From assembly GCA_049975325.1 (NCBI GenBank), contig JBNGDW010000031.1, positions 1 through 16,739 on the forward strand: a stretch of DNA of 16,739 nucleotides, in the 5' to 3' direction. Position numbers and translations under genes: made by a program. Under the pieces are notes generated by a model that was not told the DNA's origin, searched no databases, and saw nothing but the letters and a program-made list of their open reading frames with translations. Positions 1 through 7,069 of this stretch are shown in pieces. Numbering within the stretch: the stretch's first letter is position 1; each line of letters begins with the position of its first letter. The stretch is from JBNGDW01 sp049975325. GTDB lineage: Bacteria > Cloacimonadota > Cloacimonadia > JGIOTU-2 > JBNGDW01.

Positions 1-1720
1 CTATCAGCCTGAAGCATATAATGCTATAACAGATGTTTATATTGAAAAGGATGCAGATATCAATGAGCAGATCGACCGCCTTAGACTTCGTGCTACTATG
101 TCACTTATGGAACGACGGGATGTAATTATCGTAGCCAGCGTCTCATGCATCTATGGATTAGGCACTCCAGAGGATTATCGTGAGTCACTGATAGAGTTAA
201 GAGTAGGGCAGGAAATTGCAAGAGATGAGCTGCTTCGTATGCTGGTTGATATTTACTATTCCCGCAATGATTTTGAATTCCAGCGCGGCACTTTCCGTGT
301 GCGAGGAGAAGTAGTAGAAATATTTCCAGCATATCTTGAGAATTCATTAAGAATCGAGTTTGATTTCAACACCATTGAGGCAATATATCGCATAAACCCT
401 TTAACAGGCGAAATATTAGAAAAGTTAGATAGTTATGCAGTCTATCCTGCCAAGCATTTTATTACTTCTCCCTTTAAACTTGAAAGAGCACTTAAAAGTA
501 TTGAGGAGGAATTAGAAGAGCGTGTCAAATGGTTTAAAGCCCAAGGGAAGTTACTAGAAGCCCAGAGACTTGAACAGCGTACCCGATTTGATATTGAGAT
601 GCTGAGAGAGGTTGGCTATGTGTCTGGTATTGAGAATTATTCAAGGCATCTGTCTGGACGGAAACCAGGACAGCGGCCGTACTGTTTACTTGATTATTTC
701 CCAAGAGATTATCTTATGATTATTGATGAGTCGCATGTCACGATACCGCAGTTACATGCAATGTATGGCGGAGACTATTCTCGCAAGAAAAATCTTGTGG
801 ATTATGGATTTCGTCTGCCATCTGCATTTGATAATAGGCCATTAAAATTTAATGAGTTTGAGCAGCTTATAAACCAGGCGATATTTATGTCTGCCACACC
901 TGAGAAATATGAGATAGAGAAGAGCAAAGGCGTGATTGTAGAACAGATCGTACGCCCAACAGGGCTAATAGACCCAAAAGTTGAATTACGACCCGCACGT
1001 TTTCAAGTTGATGACATTCTTAATGAGATTAATCTTCAGGTGAAAAAGCATCAACGTACTCTGGTTACAACACTTACAAAAAAGATGGCAGAAGACCTTG
1101 CGGATTATCTTGCTGATGCTGGAGTGAGGACTCGCTACCTTCATAGTGAGATAAATACATTAGATCGAACGCAAATTTTGCGAGAACTGCGAGTAGGGGA
1201 TATTGATGTGCTTGTTGGTGTAAATCTCTTGCGTGAAGGTCTTGACCTGCCCGAAGTTTCTCTTGTTGCAATACTTGATGCTGATAAGGCAGGCTTTCTG
1301 CGGTCAACACGTTCTATTATCCAAACTGCTGGCAGGGCTGCTCGACATGTGGAGGGGAAGGTCATTTTGTATGCAGACGAAGTATCAGATGCAATGCGAG
1401 AAGCAATTGAAGAAACAAATCGTCGCCGAATAATCCAAAAAGAATATAATCTCAAGCATAATATCACCCCTCAGTCTATACAGAAAACCATTGATGATAT
1501 CATGTTTTCTACAGGACTTGCTGATCATAAAAAAACAGAAAAAGTTGCTGAGCGAAAAGAGAAGTATAGAGATGTGGATTTTCGACAATATATCAATATA
1601 AAAAATCGGGATGACGCAATAGAATTATTGACAAAAGAAATGAGGCGATTAGCAAAACAGATGCGGTTTGAAGAAGCTGCTGAAATCCGTGATAGAATAT
1701 TAGAGTTGAAAGAAATGTGA
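1..1720 (+). CDS. uvrB: UvrABC excinuclease subunit B, 5'-truncated
   Basis: UvrB is the damage-verifying helicase-like subunit of nucleotide excision repair. UvrA loads it at lesions, and it then recruits UvrC for incision. The reading frame is open from base 2, so the gene begins outside the window. 572 residues are visible, and roughly 95 are missing compared with the usual 660-670, including Walker A. The visible part opens with YQPEAY, the end of the DNA-wedging beta-hairpin, followed by the typical RRDVIIVASVSCIYGLG stretch. DESH (motif II) is at visible residues 242-245, followed by the FMSATP motif. The GVNLLREGLDLPEV and QTAGRAARH segments are helicase motifs V and VI. The last 35 or so residues form the UVR domain (LAKQMRFEEAAEIRDRI) that contacts UvrC. 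The internal ATG at base 98 is not the start. ruvB follows 51 nt downstream on the same strand, making a repair pair. Confidence 0.97.
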   Translation, partial: YQPEAYNAITDVYIEKDADINEQIDRLRLRATMSLMERRDVIIVASVSCIYGLGTPEDYRESLIELRVGQEIARDELLRMLVDIYYSRNDFEFQRGTFRVRGEVVEIFPAYLENSLRIEFDFNTIEAIYRINPLTGEILEKLDSYAVYPAKHFITSPFKLERALKSIEEELEERVKWFKAQGKLLEAQRLEQRTRFDIEMLREVGYVSGIENYSRHLSGRKPGQRPYCLLDYFPRDYLMIIDESHVTIPQLHAMYGGDYSRKKNLVDYGFRLPSAFDNRPLKFNEFEQLINQAIFMSATPEKYEIEKSKGVIVEQIVRPTGLIDPKVELRPARFQVDDILNEINLQVKKHQRTLVTTLTKKMAEDLADYLADAGVRTRYLHSEINTLDRTQILRELRVGDIDVLVGVNLLREGLDLPEVSLVAILDADKAGFLRSTRSIIQTAGRAARHVEGKVILYADEVSDAMREAIEETNRRRIIQKEYNLKHNITPQSIQKTIDDIMFSTGLADHKKTEKVAERKEKYRDVDFRQYINIKNRDDAIELLTKEMRRLAKQMRFEEAAEIRDRILELKEM

Positions 1721-1742
1721 ATAACCGTGCTATAGTGGTTAT
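1721..1742 (+). other. small inverted repeat between uvrB and ruvB
   Basis: ATAACC (1721-1726) and GGTTAT (1737-1742) can pair as a 6-bp stem with a 10-nt loop directly after the uvrB stop codon. It is short and has no following T-run, so it is not a convincing terminator. It may attenuate or process an uvrB-ruvB transcript, or it may be chance. Confidence 0.2.
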
Positions 1743-1771
1743 ACAGAATATTTTATGACAAAGGAGTATAT

Positions 1772-2806
1772 ATGCCTGAAAGGCTTACGAATCCAGATTT
1801 ATTAGATGAGGATAAAAAATTTGATGCTACCTTGCGTCCACAACAGCTAAAAGAATTTGTCGGACAGAAAAGAATCAAAGAAATTCTTGAAATTACAATA
1901 CAAGCAGGCAAGTTGCGTAATGAGGCTATTGACCATATCCTTTTTTATGGCCCTTCCGGGTTAGGAAAGACCACTCTTGCAAATATTGTAGCATATGAAC
2001 TTGGGGTAGATATTAAGCGTAGTTCTGGGCCAGCAATTGAGAGGCCCACGGATTTAGCTGGAATACTTACAAATTTGGGGCATAGAAATGTTCTATTTTT
2101 AGATGAAATACATCGGCTTAACCATGTTGTAGAAGAGTATCTCTACCCTGCTATGGAAGATTTCATGCTTGAGATTATAATTGATCAAGGACCAAGTGCT
2201 CGTTCTATCAGACTAAACATAGAGCCCTTTGCTTTGATCGGTGCAACCACCAGAGCTGGACTTCTTACTTCACCACTACGAAATAGATTTGGTCTGGTGC
2301 TTCGGCTGGACTATTATGATACAAATGATCTTTTTAAGATAGTCAAAAGATCAGCAAGGATTTTGGACATTGAACTTGATAAAGAAGGTGCAATGGAGAT
2401 TGCCAAAAGATCGCGAGGCACACCAAGAATCGCAAACCGCCTTTTAAGAAGAGTGAGGGACTATGCCCAGATAAGAGCTGACGGTAGAATTACGAAAAAT
2501 ATAGCACAAGAAGCCCTTAAAATGTTGGATGTCGATGAAATGGGACTTGACGAAATGGATAAGAAAGTTTTGCGTACTATAATTAAAAATTATGAGGGGG
2601 GACCTGTTGGGCTTAAAACCCTATCAATGGCAATTAGCGAAGATCCCGGCACAATTGAAGAAATTTATGAACCATATCTTCTGCAACAAGGTCTGTTGAA
2701 GCGTACCCCACGAGGTCGAGAAGTAACTAAAAAGGCGTATAAGTACCTTAACTTAAGGTCGCAAGAAAATTCTGACAGCCACCAAAATATCTTATTTGAA
2801 GATTAG
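1772..2806 (+). CDS. ruvB: Holliday junction branch migration ATPase RuvB
   Basis: RuvB is the hexameric AAA+ motor that, with RuvA, drives branch migration of Holliday junctions before RuvC cleavage. The 344 residues match the family's usual length of about 330-350. Walker A is GPSGLGKT at residues 60-67, Walker B is LFLDEIH at 108-114, and the sensor 1 segment GATTRAG is at 157-163. R170 in LTSPLRNRFG corresponds to the arginine finger of the E. coli enzyme. The C-terminal winged helix (about 276-325) contains GPVGLKTL and the DNA-contacting RTPRGREVT segment. The ATG start is set by AAGGAG at 1761-1766, five bases upstream. Neither ruvA nor ruvC is next to it here. The gene ends just before a 354-nt gap, so it may close the uvrB-ruvB unit. 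Confidence 0.98.
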   Translation: MPERLTNPDLLDEDKKFDATLRPQQLKEFVGQKRIKEILEITIQAGKLRNEAIDHILFYGPSGLGKTTLANIVAYELGVDIKRSSGPAIERPTDLAGILTNLGHRNVLFLDEIHRLNHVVEEYLYPAMEDFMLEIIIDQGPSARSIRLNIEPFALIGATTRAGLLTSPLRNRFGLVLRLDYYDTNDLFKIVKRSARILDIELDKEGAMEIAKRSRGTPRIANRLLRRVRDYAQIRADGRITKNIAQEALKMLDVDEMGLDEMDKKVLRTIIKNYEGGPVGLKTLSMAISEDPGTIEEIYEPYLLQQGLLKRTPRGREVTKKAYKYLNLRSQENSDSHQNILFED

Positions 2807-3160
2807 GGTATTCCTTATATCTGTAGATTTTCTGCAAAAAATTTTTGACAAAACTAAGAATCTGGCTTTTTTTTATTGTAGAGTTCTTAAAATGCTCTGC
2901 ACTGCTTAAGGTTAAATTAAGCATTTTAAAGTGCCTCAGCTGTCATCTATAACTGAGAAAAAATTTTGCTTGCCTGATCTCTCTTTATCATCAACACAAT
3001 ATGGATGGGCCCTAATTAATTTTATATTATCCGATGTGCTACAACAATATATAGGACAAGGTATTTATAGTTGAAAATTATCAGTTAGCACGGAGATTGC
3101 TTAGCGGAAGTAGTTTATTTTTCAATAACTTAGGAATTGACTTAATCTTTTGGAGGTAAT
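2807..3160 (+). other. 354-nt intergenic gap, AT-rich, with inverted repeats
   Basis: This is the longest gene-free stretch in the window. It contains no ORF that resembles a protein, no tRNA and no riboswitch class that I recognise; in particular I see no lysine-riboswitch consensus blocks ahead of the kamA-family gene. It does contain two overlapping stem possibilities around 2886-2929, CTCAG/CTGAG (2935-2939 with 2953-2957), and GTGCTA/TAGCAC (3036-3041 with 3086-3091) separated by 44 nt. A TTGACA hexamer at 2845-2850 could be a -35 element, but no good -10 lies 16-18 nt downstream. It probably holds the end of the ruvB transcript and the promoter or leader of the kamA-family gene. Confidence 0.5.
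2903..2927 (+). terminator. weak candidate terminator after ruvB
   Basis: TGCTTAA (2903-2909) and TTAAGCA (2917-2923) form a 7-bp stem with a 7-nt loop, followed by TTTT (2924-2927). The stem is AT-rich and the T-run is short, so termination would be weak at best. A competing 9-bp pairing (2887-2895 with 2921-2929) shares three of its bases. Confidence 0.25.
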
Positions 3161-4264
3161 ATGCAATGGAGAAATGAATTAAAATATAATATACAAAGCA
3201 TTGAAGAATTACAAAAATATACCAGGCTTTCAGCCAAAGAAAAAGAGAAGCTCCAGAAAGTTATTGATAAGCATCCTATGAGTATAACACGATACTATCT
3301 TTCCCTCATAGATTGGAGTAATCCTAACGATCCAATCAGGAAAATGGCAATACCATCTGTAGAGGAGCTTAATCTAATGGGCTCTTATGATCCCAGTGAT
3401 GAAAGGGCAAATACAAAAATGCCAGGTTTGCAACACAAATATGTACCCACTGCCTTAATCTTAGCCACAAATAGGTGTCCGATGTATTGTCGCTATTGTT
3501 TTCGCAAGCGCCTTGTGGGACTTTCCACTAAAGAAATAATGCTCAGGTTTAGTAATGCTGTGAAATATGTAGATTCACACAAAGAGATTAACAATGTTTT
3601 GATCAGCGGTGGTGATCCGTTGATGCTTTCAACAAGGCTAATTGCTGGATTTCTTGAAAAGCTTGCGACAATAGAGCATCTTGATTTTATTAGATTTGGT
3701 ACTCGTGTGCCAGTGACTTTTCCCCAAAGAATACTATCTGATGAATCGCTGATCGACCTTTTCCGAGAATATACTCAGTCGGGCAAAAAACGAACCTACA
3801 TTGTCACCCAATTCAATCATCCAAAGGAATTTACGAAGTCCTTCATAGATGCTATTAATGCCCTTACCAAAGCTGGGTTAGTCGTAAGTAACCAGATGAC
3901 CCTACTTAAAGGAGTAAATGATGATCCGAATATAATAGCCGATGCTCATAAGAAATTGACCCAAATAGGAGTGAATCCATACTATGTTTTTCAATGCAGG
4001 CCTGTAAAAAGAGTCAAACATAGTTTTCAGGTTCCATTGTACAGAGGTATGAAAATTGTAAATGAGGCAAGTAAACTTCTTAATGGACATAGCAAGCGAT
4101 TCCGGTATGTGATGTCTCATAGAACAGGAAAGATTGAGATACTTGGCATAATAGATGACAAGATCTATCTAAAATATCATGAGGCAAAAAATCCAAAAGA
4201 TATTGGCAGACTTTTTGCCCGTCCCATAAATAAAAAAGCAGGATGGCTTGATGAACTTAACTGA
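3161..4264 (+). CDS. KamA-family radical SAM protein (aminomutase-like, substrate unknown)
   Basis: This is a radical-SAM, PLP-type enzyme of the lysine 2,3-aminomutase family (COG1509), 367 residues long. The CxxxCxxC cluster site is at C106, C110 and C113 (NRCPMYCRYCFRKR). LISGGDPLM near 147-155, RFGTRVPVTFPQRI and SNQMTLLKGVND match conserved barrel segments of the family. R115 corresponds to the carboxylate-binding arginine, and K324 in HRTGKIEI falls at the PLP-lysine position. By my remembered ungapped alignment, the two aspartates that bind the substrate's side-chain amino group are replaced: R280 stands at the D293 position and a valine at the D330 position. Only four cysteines exist in the whole protein, so the C-terminal zinc site of lysine aminomutase is absent. 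The start has GGAGGT at 3152-3157. iorAB follow after 87 nt. The family call is strong; a lysine-specific function is unlikely. Confidence 0.88.
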   Translation: MQWRNELKYNIQSIEELQKYTRLSAKEKEKLQKVIDKHPMSITRYYLSLIDWSNPNDPIRKMAIPSVEELNLMGSYDPSDERANTKMPGLQHKYVPTALILATNRCPMYCRYCFRKRLVGLSTKEIMLRFSNAVKYVDSHKEINNVLISGGDPLMLSTRLIAGFLEKLATIEHLDFIRFGTRVPVTFPQRILSDESLIDLFREYTQSGKKRTYIVTQFNHPKEFTKSFIDAINALTKAGLVVSNQMTLLKGVNDDPNIIADAHKKLTQIGVNPYYVFQCRPVKRVKHSFQVPLYRGMKIVNEASKLLNGHSKRFRYVMSHRTGKIEILGIIDDKIYLKYHEAKNPKDIGRLFARPINKKAGWLDELN

Positions 4265-4351
4265 TGCTGAGTTCTCCTTGAGCATTTATTGACATAAATT
4301 TTAAGCAAATGATTTGGTAGACAAATAGAAATTAATTTAATTGAGGTGGTT

Positions 4352-6133
4352 ATGAAAAGATTACTTTCAGGGAATGAAGCGGCTGCTAGAGGAATTTATG
4401 AAGCAGGCGTAAAATTTGCTTCTGCCTATCCCGGTACGCCTAGTACAGAAATTTTAGAAAATGTGGTTCAATACAAAAAGGATGTTTATTGTGAATGGGC
4501 ACCAAACGAAAAAGTGGCAGTAGAAGCAGCATCTGGTGCGTCAATGGGTGGAGTTAGGGCTATTTCTGCAATGAAACATGTGGGATTGAATGTTGCAGCA
4601 GACCCACTCTTTAGTATGGCATATATCGGTGCAAATGGTGGCTTGGTGATTATTTCTTGTGATGACCCGAGTATGCATTCCTCCCAAAATGAGCAGGATA
4701 ATCGACATTATGCAAGAGCGGCAAAGATTCCCTGCATCGAACCCGCCGATAGCCAGGAAACCAAAGATTTTATGAGGCTGGCTTTTGAGATAAGTGAACA
4801 GTTTGATACGCCAGTGCTATTCCGTATGACCACAAGAATTTCTCATTCGAAAAGTCTTGTAGAATTAGGCAAGCGCGAGGAGATAGCTCCCAAAGGATTT
4901 CAGAGAGATTTTAGTAAGTATGTAGTATTGCCCGTCAATGCTCGAAAATTGCATCTCAAAGTTGAGGAACGGTTGAAAAAACTTGAAGATTATGGCTATG
5001 ATTGTCCGTTAAATAAAATAGAAATGAACGACACAAAGATTGGTATAATTACAAGTAGTATTGCCTATCAATATGCAAAGGAAATCTTTCCTGAAGCTTC
5101 CTATCTAAAGCTTGGACTTTCATTTCCTATGCCTAAAAGACTTGTGAGAGAATTTGCAGAGAAAGTAGAAAAACTCTATGTAGTGGAAGAATTGGAACCA
5201 TTTCTGGAAGAGCAGATTCGTGCTATAGGGATAGAAGTTATCGGTAAAGACCGTCTTCCCATCACCTATGAGTTTAATCCAAATGTTGTAGAAGAGAGTT
5301 TATTAAATAAAAAATCTTACAGAGATATAAAGGTAGAAAACTTGCCAGCACGTCCACCTGCACTCTGTCCCGGATGTCCCCACCGTGCACCTTGTTATGC
5401 CCTTAAGAGATTAAAAGTGGATGTTACTGGTGATATTGGGTGCTATACATTGGGAGGTCTACCTCCATTAAATGCCTTGCATACCTGCGTATGTATGGGA
5501 GCAAGCATAGGAAATGCTTATGGCATAGAACGAGCAATGCCTGATGACCCAACCGGTAGGGTGGTTGCAGTAATAGGAGATTCTACCTTTATACATTCTG
5601 GGATTACAGAACTTATTAATGTCGTTTACAATAAAGGCGTCTCTACTGTATGCATTCTTGACAACGGCATAACTGCCATGACAGGTCATCAAGACCATCC
5701 AGGCACAGGGAAAACCTTGATGGGAGAAACTACATATAAATTGGATCTGGTAGAAATGAGTAAAGCATGCGGTGTGAAGCAACAAAATATTCGCGTGGTA
5801 GATGCATTTGATTTCAAGGCAGTTATGAAGGTATTCAAAGAGGAACTTGCAAAAAGTGAGCCATCAGTCGTTATAGCACAAGGACCATGTATATTTATTG
5901 AGCCAAAAGGTACGAAACATCCTTTATTTACTGTTGACCTAGAGAAATGTAAAGCCTGCGGTATTTGTTTTCAGGTAGGATGCCCTGCAATTTATAAAGA
6001 TGAGGATAAAAAGGCTGTTATTGATCCTTTACTCTGTAATGGCTGCTCTGTCTGTGTTCAAGTATGCCCGTTTGACGCGATTGAAGAAGTTTCCCGGGAA
6101 GGGATGGAAAGAGGTGACAATGAAAAAGAATAG
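4352..6133 (+). CDS. iorA: indolepyruvate ferredoxin oxidoreductase, alpha subunit
   Basis: IorA is the large, thiamine-diphosphate-containing subunit of an oxygen-sensitive cytoplasmic enzyme. The enzyme oxidatively decarboxylates aryl-pyruvates, made by transamination of aromatic amino acids, to acyl-CoA and passes electrons to ferredoxin. The 593 residues show the N-terminal pyrimidine-binding domain (SGNEAAARG, AYPGTPSTE), CPGCPHR at 339-345, GDIGCYTLGGLPPL from 360, and the TPP-binding segment GDSTF...LDNG at about 409-439. Two ferredoxin-type sites are at the C-terminus: C533, C536, C539, C544 (CxxCxxCx4CP) and C562, C565, C568, C572 (CxxCxxCxxxCP). I chose the ATG at 4352, which has GAGG at 4343-4346; an in-frame GTG at 4346 overlaps that ribosome binding site. 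The gene overlaps iorB by 14 nt, so translation is probably coupled. Confidence 0.96.
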   Translation: MKRLLSGNEAAARGIYEAGVKFASAYPGTPSTEILENVVQYKKDVYCEWAPNEKVAVEAASGASMGGVRAISAMKHVGLNVAADPLFSMAYIGANGGLVIISCDDPSMHSSQNEQDNRHYARAAKIPCIEPADSQETKDFMRLAFEISEQFDTPVLFRMTTRISHSKSLVELGKREEIAPKGFQRDFSKYVVLPVNARKLHLKVEERLKKLEDYGYDCPLNKIEMNDTKIGIITSSIAYQYAKEIFPEASYLKLGLSFPMPKRLVREFAEKVEKLYVVEELEPFLEEQIRAIGIEVIGKDRLPITYEFNPNVVEESLLNKKSYRDIKVENLPARPPALCPGCPHRAPCYALKRLKVDVTGDIGCYTLGGLPPLNALHTCVCMGASIGNAYGIERAMPDDPTGRVVAVIGDSTFIHSGITELINVVYNKGVSTVCILDNGITAMTGHQDHPGTGKTLMGETTYKLDLVEMSKACGVKQQNIRVVDAFDFKAVMKVFKEELAKSEPSVVIAQGPCIFIEPKGTKHPLFTVDLEKCKACGICFQVGCPAIYKDEDKKAVIDPLLCNGCSVCVQVCPFDAIEEVSREGMERGDNEKE

Positions 6134-6716
6134 CACAACTGATATTTTGATTTGCGGTGTAGGCGGTCAAGGAATTTTGCTGGCAAGTGAAATCCTGTCT
6201 GAGGTGTTTATCAGGGCAGGGTTTGATGTAAAAAAGAGCGAAGTGCATGGTATGGCGCAGCGAGGAGGCAGTGTAGAAAGTCATGTTCGGGCAGGAGAAA
6301 AAATCTACTCACCCTTTATTAAGAAAGGTGAAGCAGATTTTATACTTGCCTTTGAAAATATGGAAGGGCTCCGGTATCTTGACTATCTTGCACCTGAGGG
6401 AAAGTTGATCCATAATATACAAAAGATTATTCCATTAAGCGTCACAATTGGCGGCGCCCAATATCCCAAAAATCCGGATGCAATCGCTGCTCAATATGGA
6501 ATAAAGTCAATACCGATAGATGCAATCGGTATCGCACAGAGGCTGGGAAGTGATAAGGTCGTGAATATCATTCTCTTGGGATTACTAGCACAATATCTTG
6601 ACATAAAAAAAGAGATTTGGCTTAATATAATTTCTGAATGGATGAGTTTGAAAAGGCTGTCACCCAAAATGGTAGAAATCAATCAAAAGGCATTTGAAGC
6701 AGGATTTACAAACTGA
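6120..6716 (+). CDS. iorB: indolepyruvate ferredoxin oxidoreductase, beta subunit
   Basis: IorB is the small gamma-domain subunit that pairs with IorA. The 198 residues begin with the nucleotide-fold signature ILICGVGGQGIL, followed by EVHGMAQRGGSV around residues 41-52, both standard for the pyruvate/ketoisovalerate oxidoreductase gamma domain. The frame stays open further upstream inside iorA, but the ATG at 6120 is supported by GAGGTG at 6111-6116 and by the family's usual N-terminus. An in-frame GTG at 6114 is part of that ribosome binding site. It starts inside the end of iorA, which implies co-expression and a 1:1 complex. The stop is followed by a 45-nt gap before the phasin-like gene. 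Confidence 0.95.
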   Translation: MKKNSTTDILICGVGGQGILLASEILSEVFIRAGFDVKKSEVHGMAQRGGSVESHVRAGEKIYSPFIKKGEADFILAFENMEGLRYLDYLAPEGKLIHNIQKIIPLSVTIGGAQYPKNPDAIAAQYGIKSIPIDAIGIAQRLGSDKVVNIILLGLLAQYLDIKKEIWLNIISEWMSLKRLSPKMVEINQKAFEAGFTN

Positions 6717-6761
6717 ACTGACAGATTAAAAATATTAAAACAATTTACCAGGGAGGTTAAA

Positions 6762-7061
6762 ATGAGTGACCTAATAAGAAAAACAGTCTGGACAGGGCTA
6801 GGCTTAGCTTATCTTACGTACCAACGAATTCTGGAAGCCACGAAGAAGGCGGCGGAAGAAAGAAAAACCTTCCAAGAGGCAGGGAAGGCACTGATTGATA
6901 ATCTTCAGAAAGAAATCCAAGAAGCACGCGAGAAAGCGCAAGCACAGGTAGATGAGACGGTAAAAGAACACCTTGAAAGGCTGAACGTCCCCACCAGAGA
7001 GGATATTAAAAAACTTGAAGAAAGCCTGAAAAAGTTAGAAAAAGCAATGAAAGCTAAATAA
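6762..7061 (+). CDS. phasin-like small coiled-coil protein
   Basis: This 99-residue protein has a short mildly hydrophobic N-terminal segment (TVWTGLGLAYLTYQRI, about 8-23) followed by a highly charged Ala/Glu/Lys-rich helix from about residue 27 to the end. The VPTREDIKKLEESLKKLEKA ending resembles the coiled-coil tail of phasin and poly(hydroxyalkanoate) granule-associated proteins (PhaF/PhaI-like), but no PHA synthase is present here. The start is clear, with GGGAGG at 6751-6756. It sits only 8 nt before a UbiB-family kinase gene, so the two are almost certainly co-transcribed and may act together at a membrane or lipid surface. The function is inferred only from family resemblance; it could simply be a small structural helix protein. 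Confidence 0.75.
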   Translation: MSDLIRKTVWTGLGLAYLTYQRILEATKKAAEERKTFQEAGKALIDNLQKEIQEAREKAQAQVDETVKEHLERLNVPTREDIKKLEESLKKLEKAMKAK

Positions 7062-7069
7062 AAGCAATA

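Noticed and set aside
2845..2879. TTGACA at 2845-2850 as a promoter -35
   Set aside because: The best -10-like hexamer (TATTGT, 2874-2879) is 23 nt away, and the T-run at the proper distance is not a -10 element.
2807..3160. Lysine riboswitch or other known leader RNA ahead of the kamA-family gene
   Set aside because: None of the conserved blocks of the lysine riboswitch or other classes I can recall is present.
4289..4317. TTGACA at 4289-4294 ahead of iorA as a promoter
   Set aside because: The hexamer 17 nt downstream (ATTTGG) is a poor -10; a promoter here is possible but not supported by sequence alone.
6000..6119. Extended N-terminus for iorB starting at 6000
   Set aside because: The extra 40 residues are the out-of-frame shadow of the iorA ferredoxin domain; family N-terminus and ribosome binding site support 6120.
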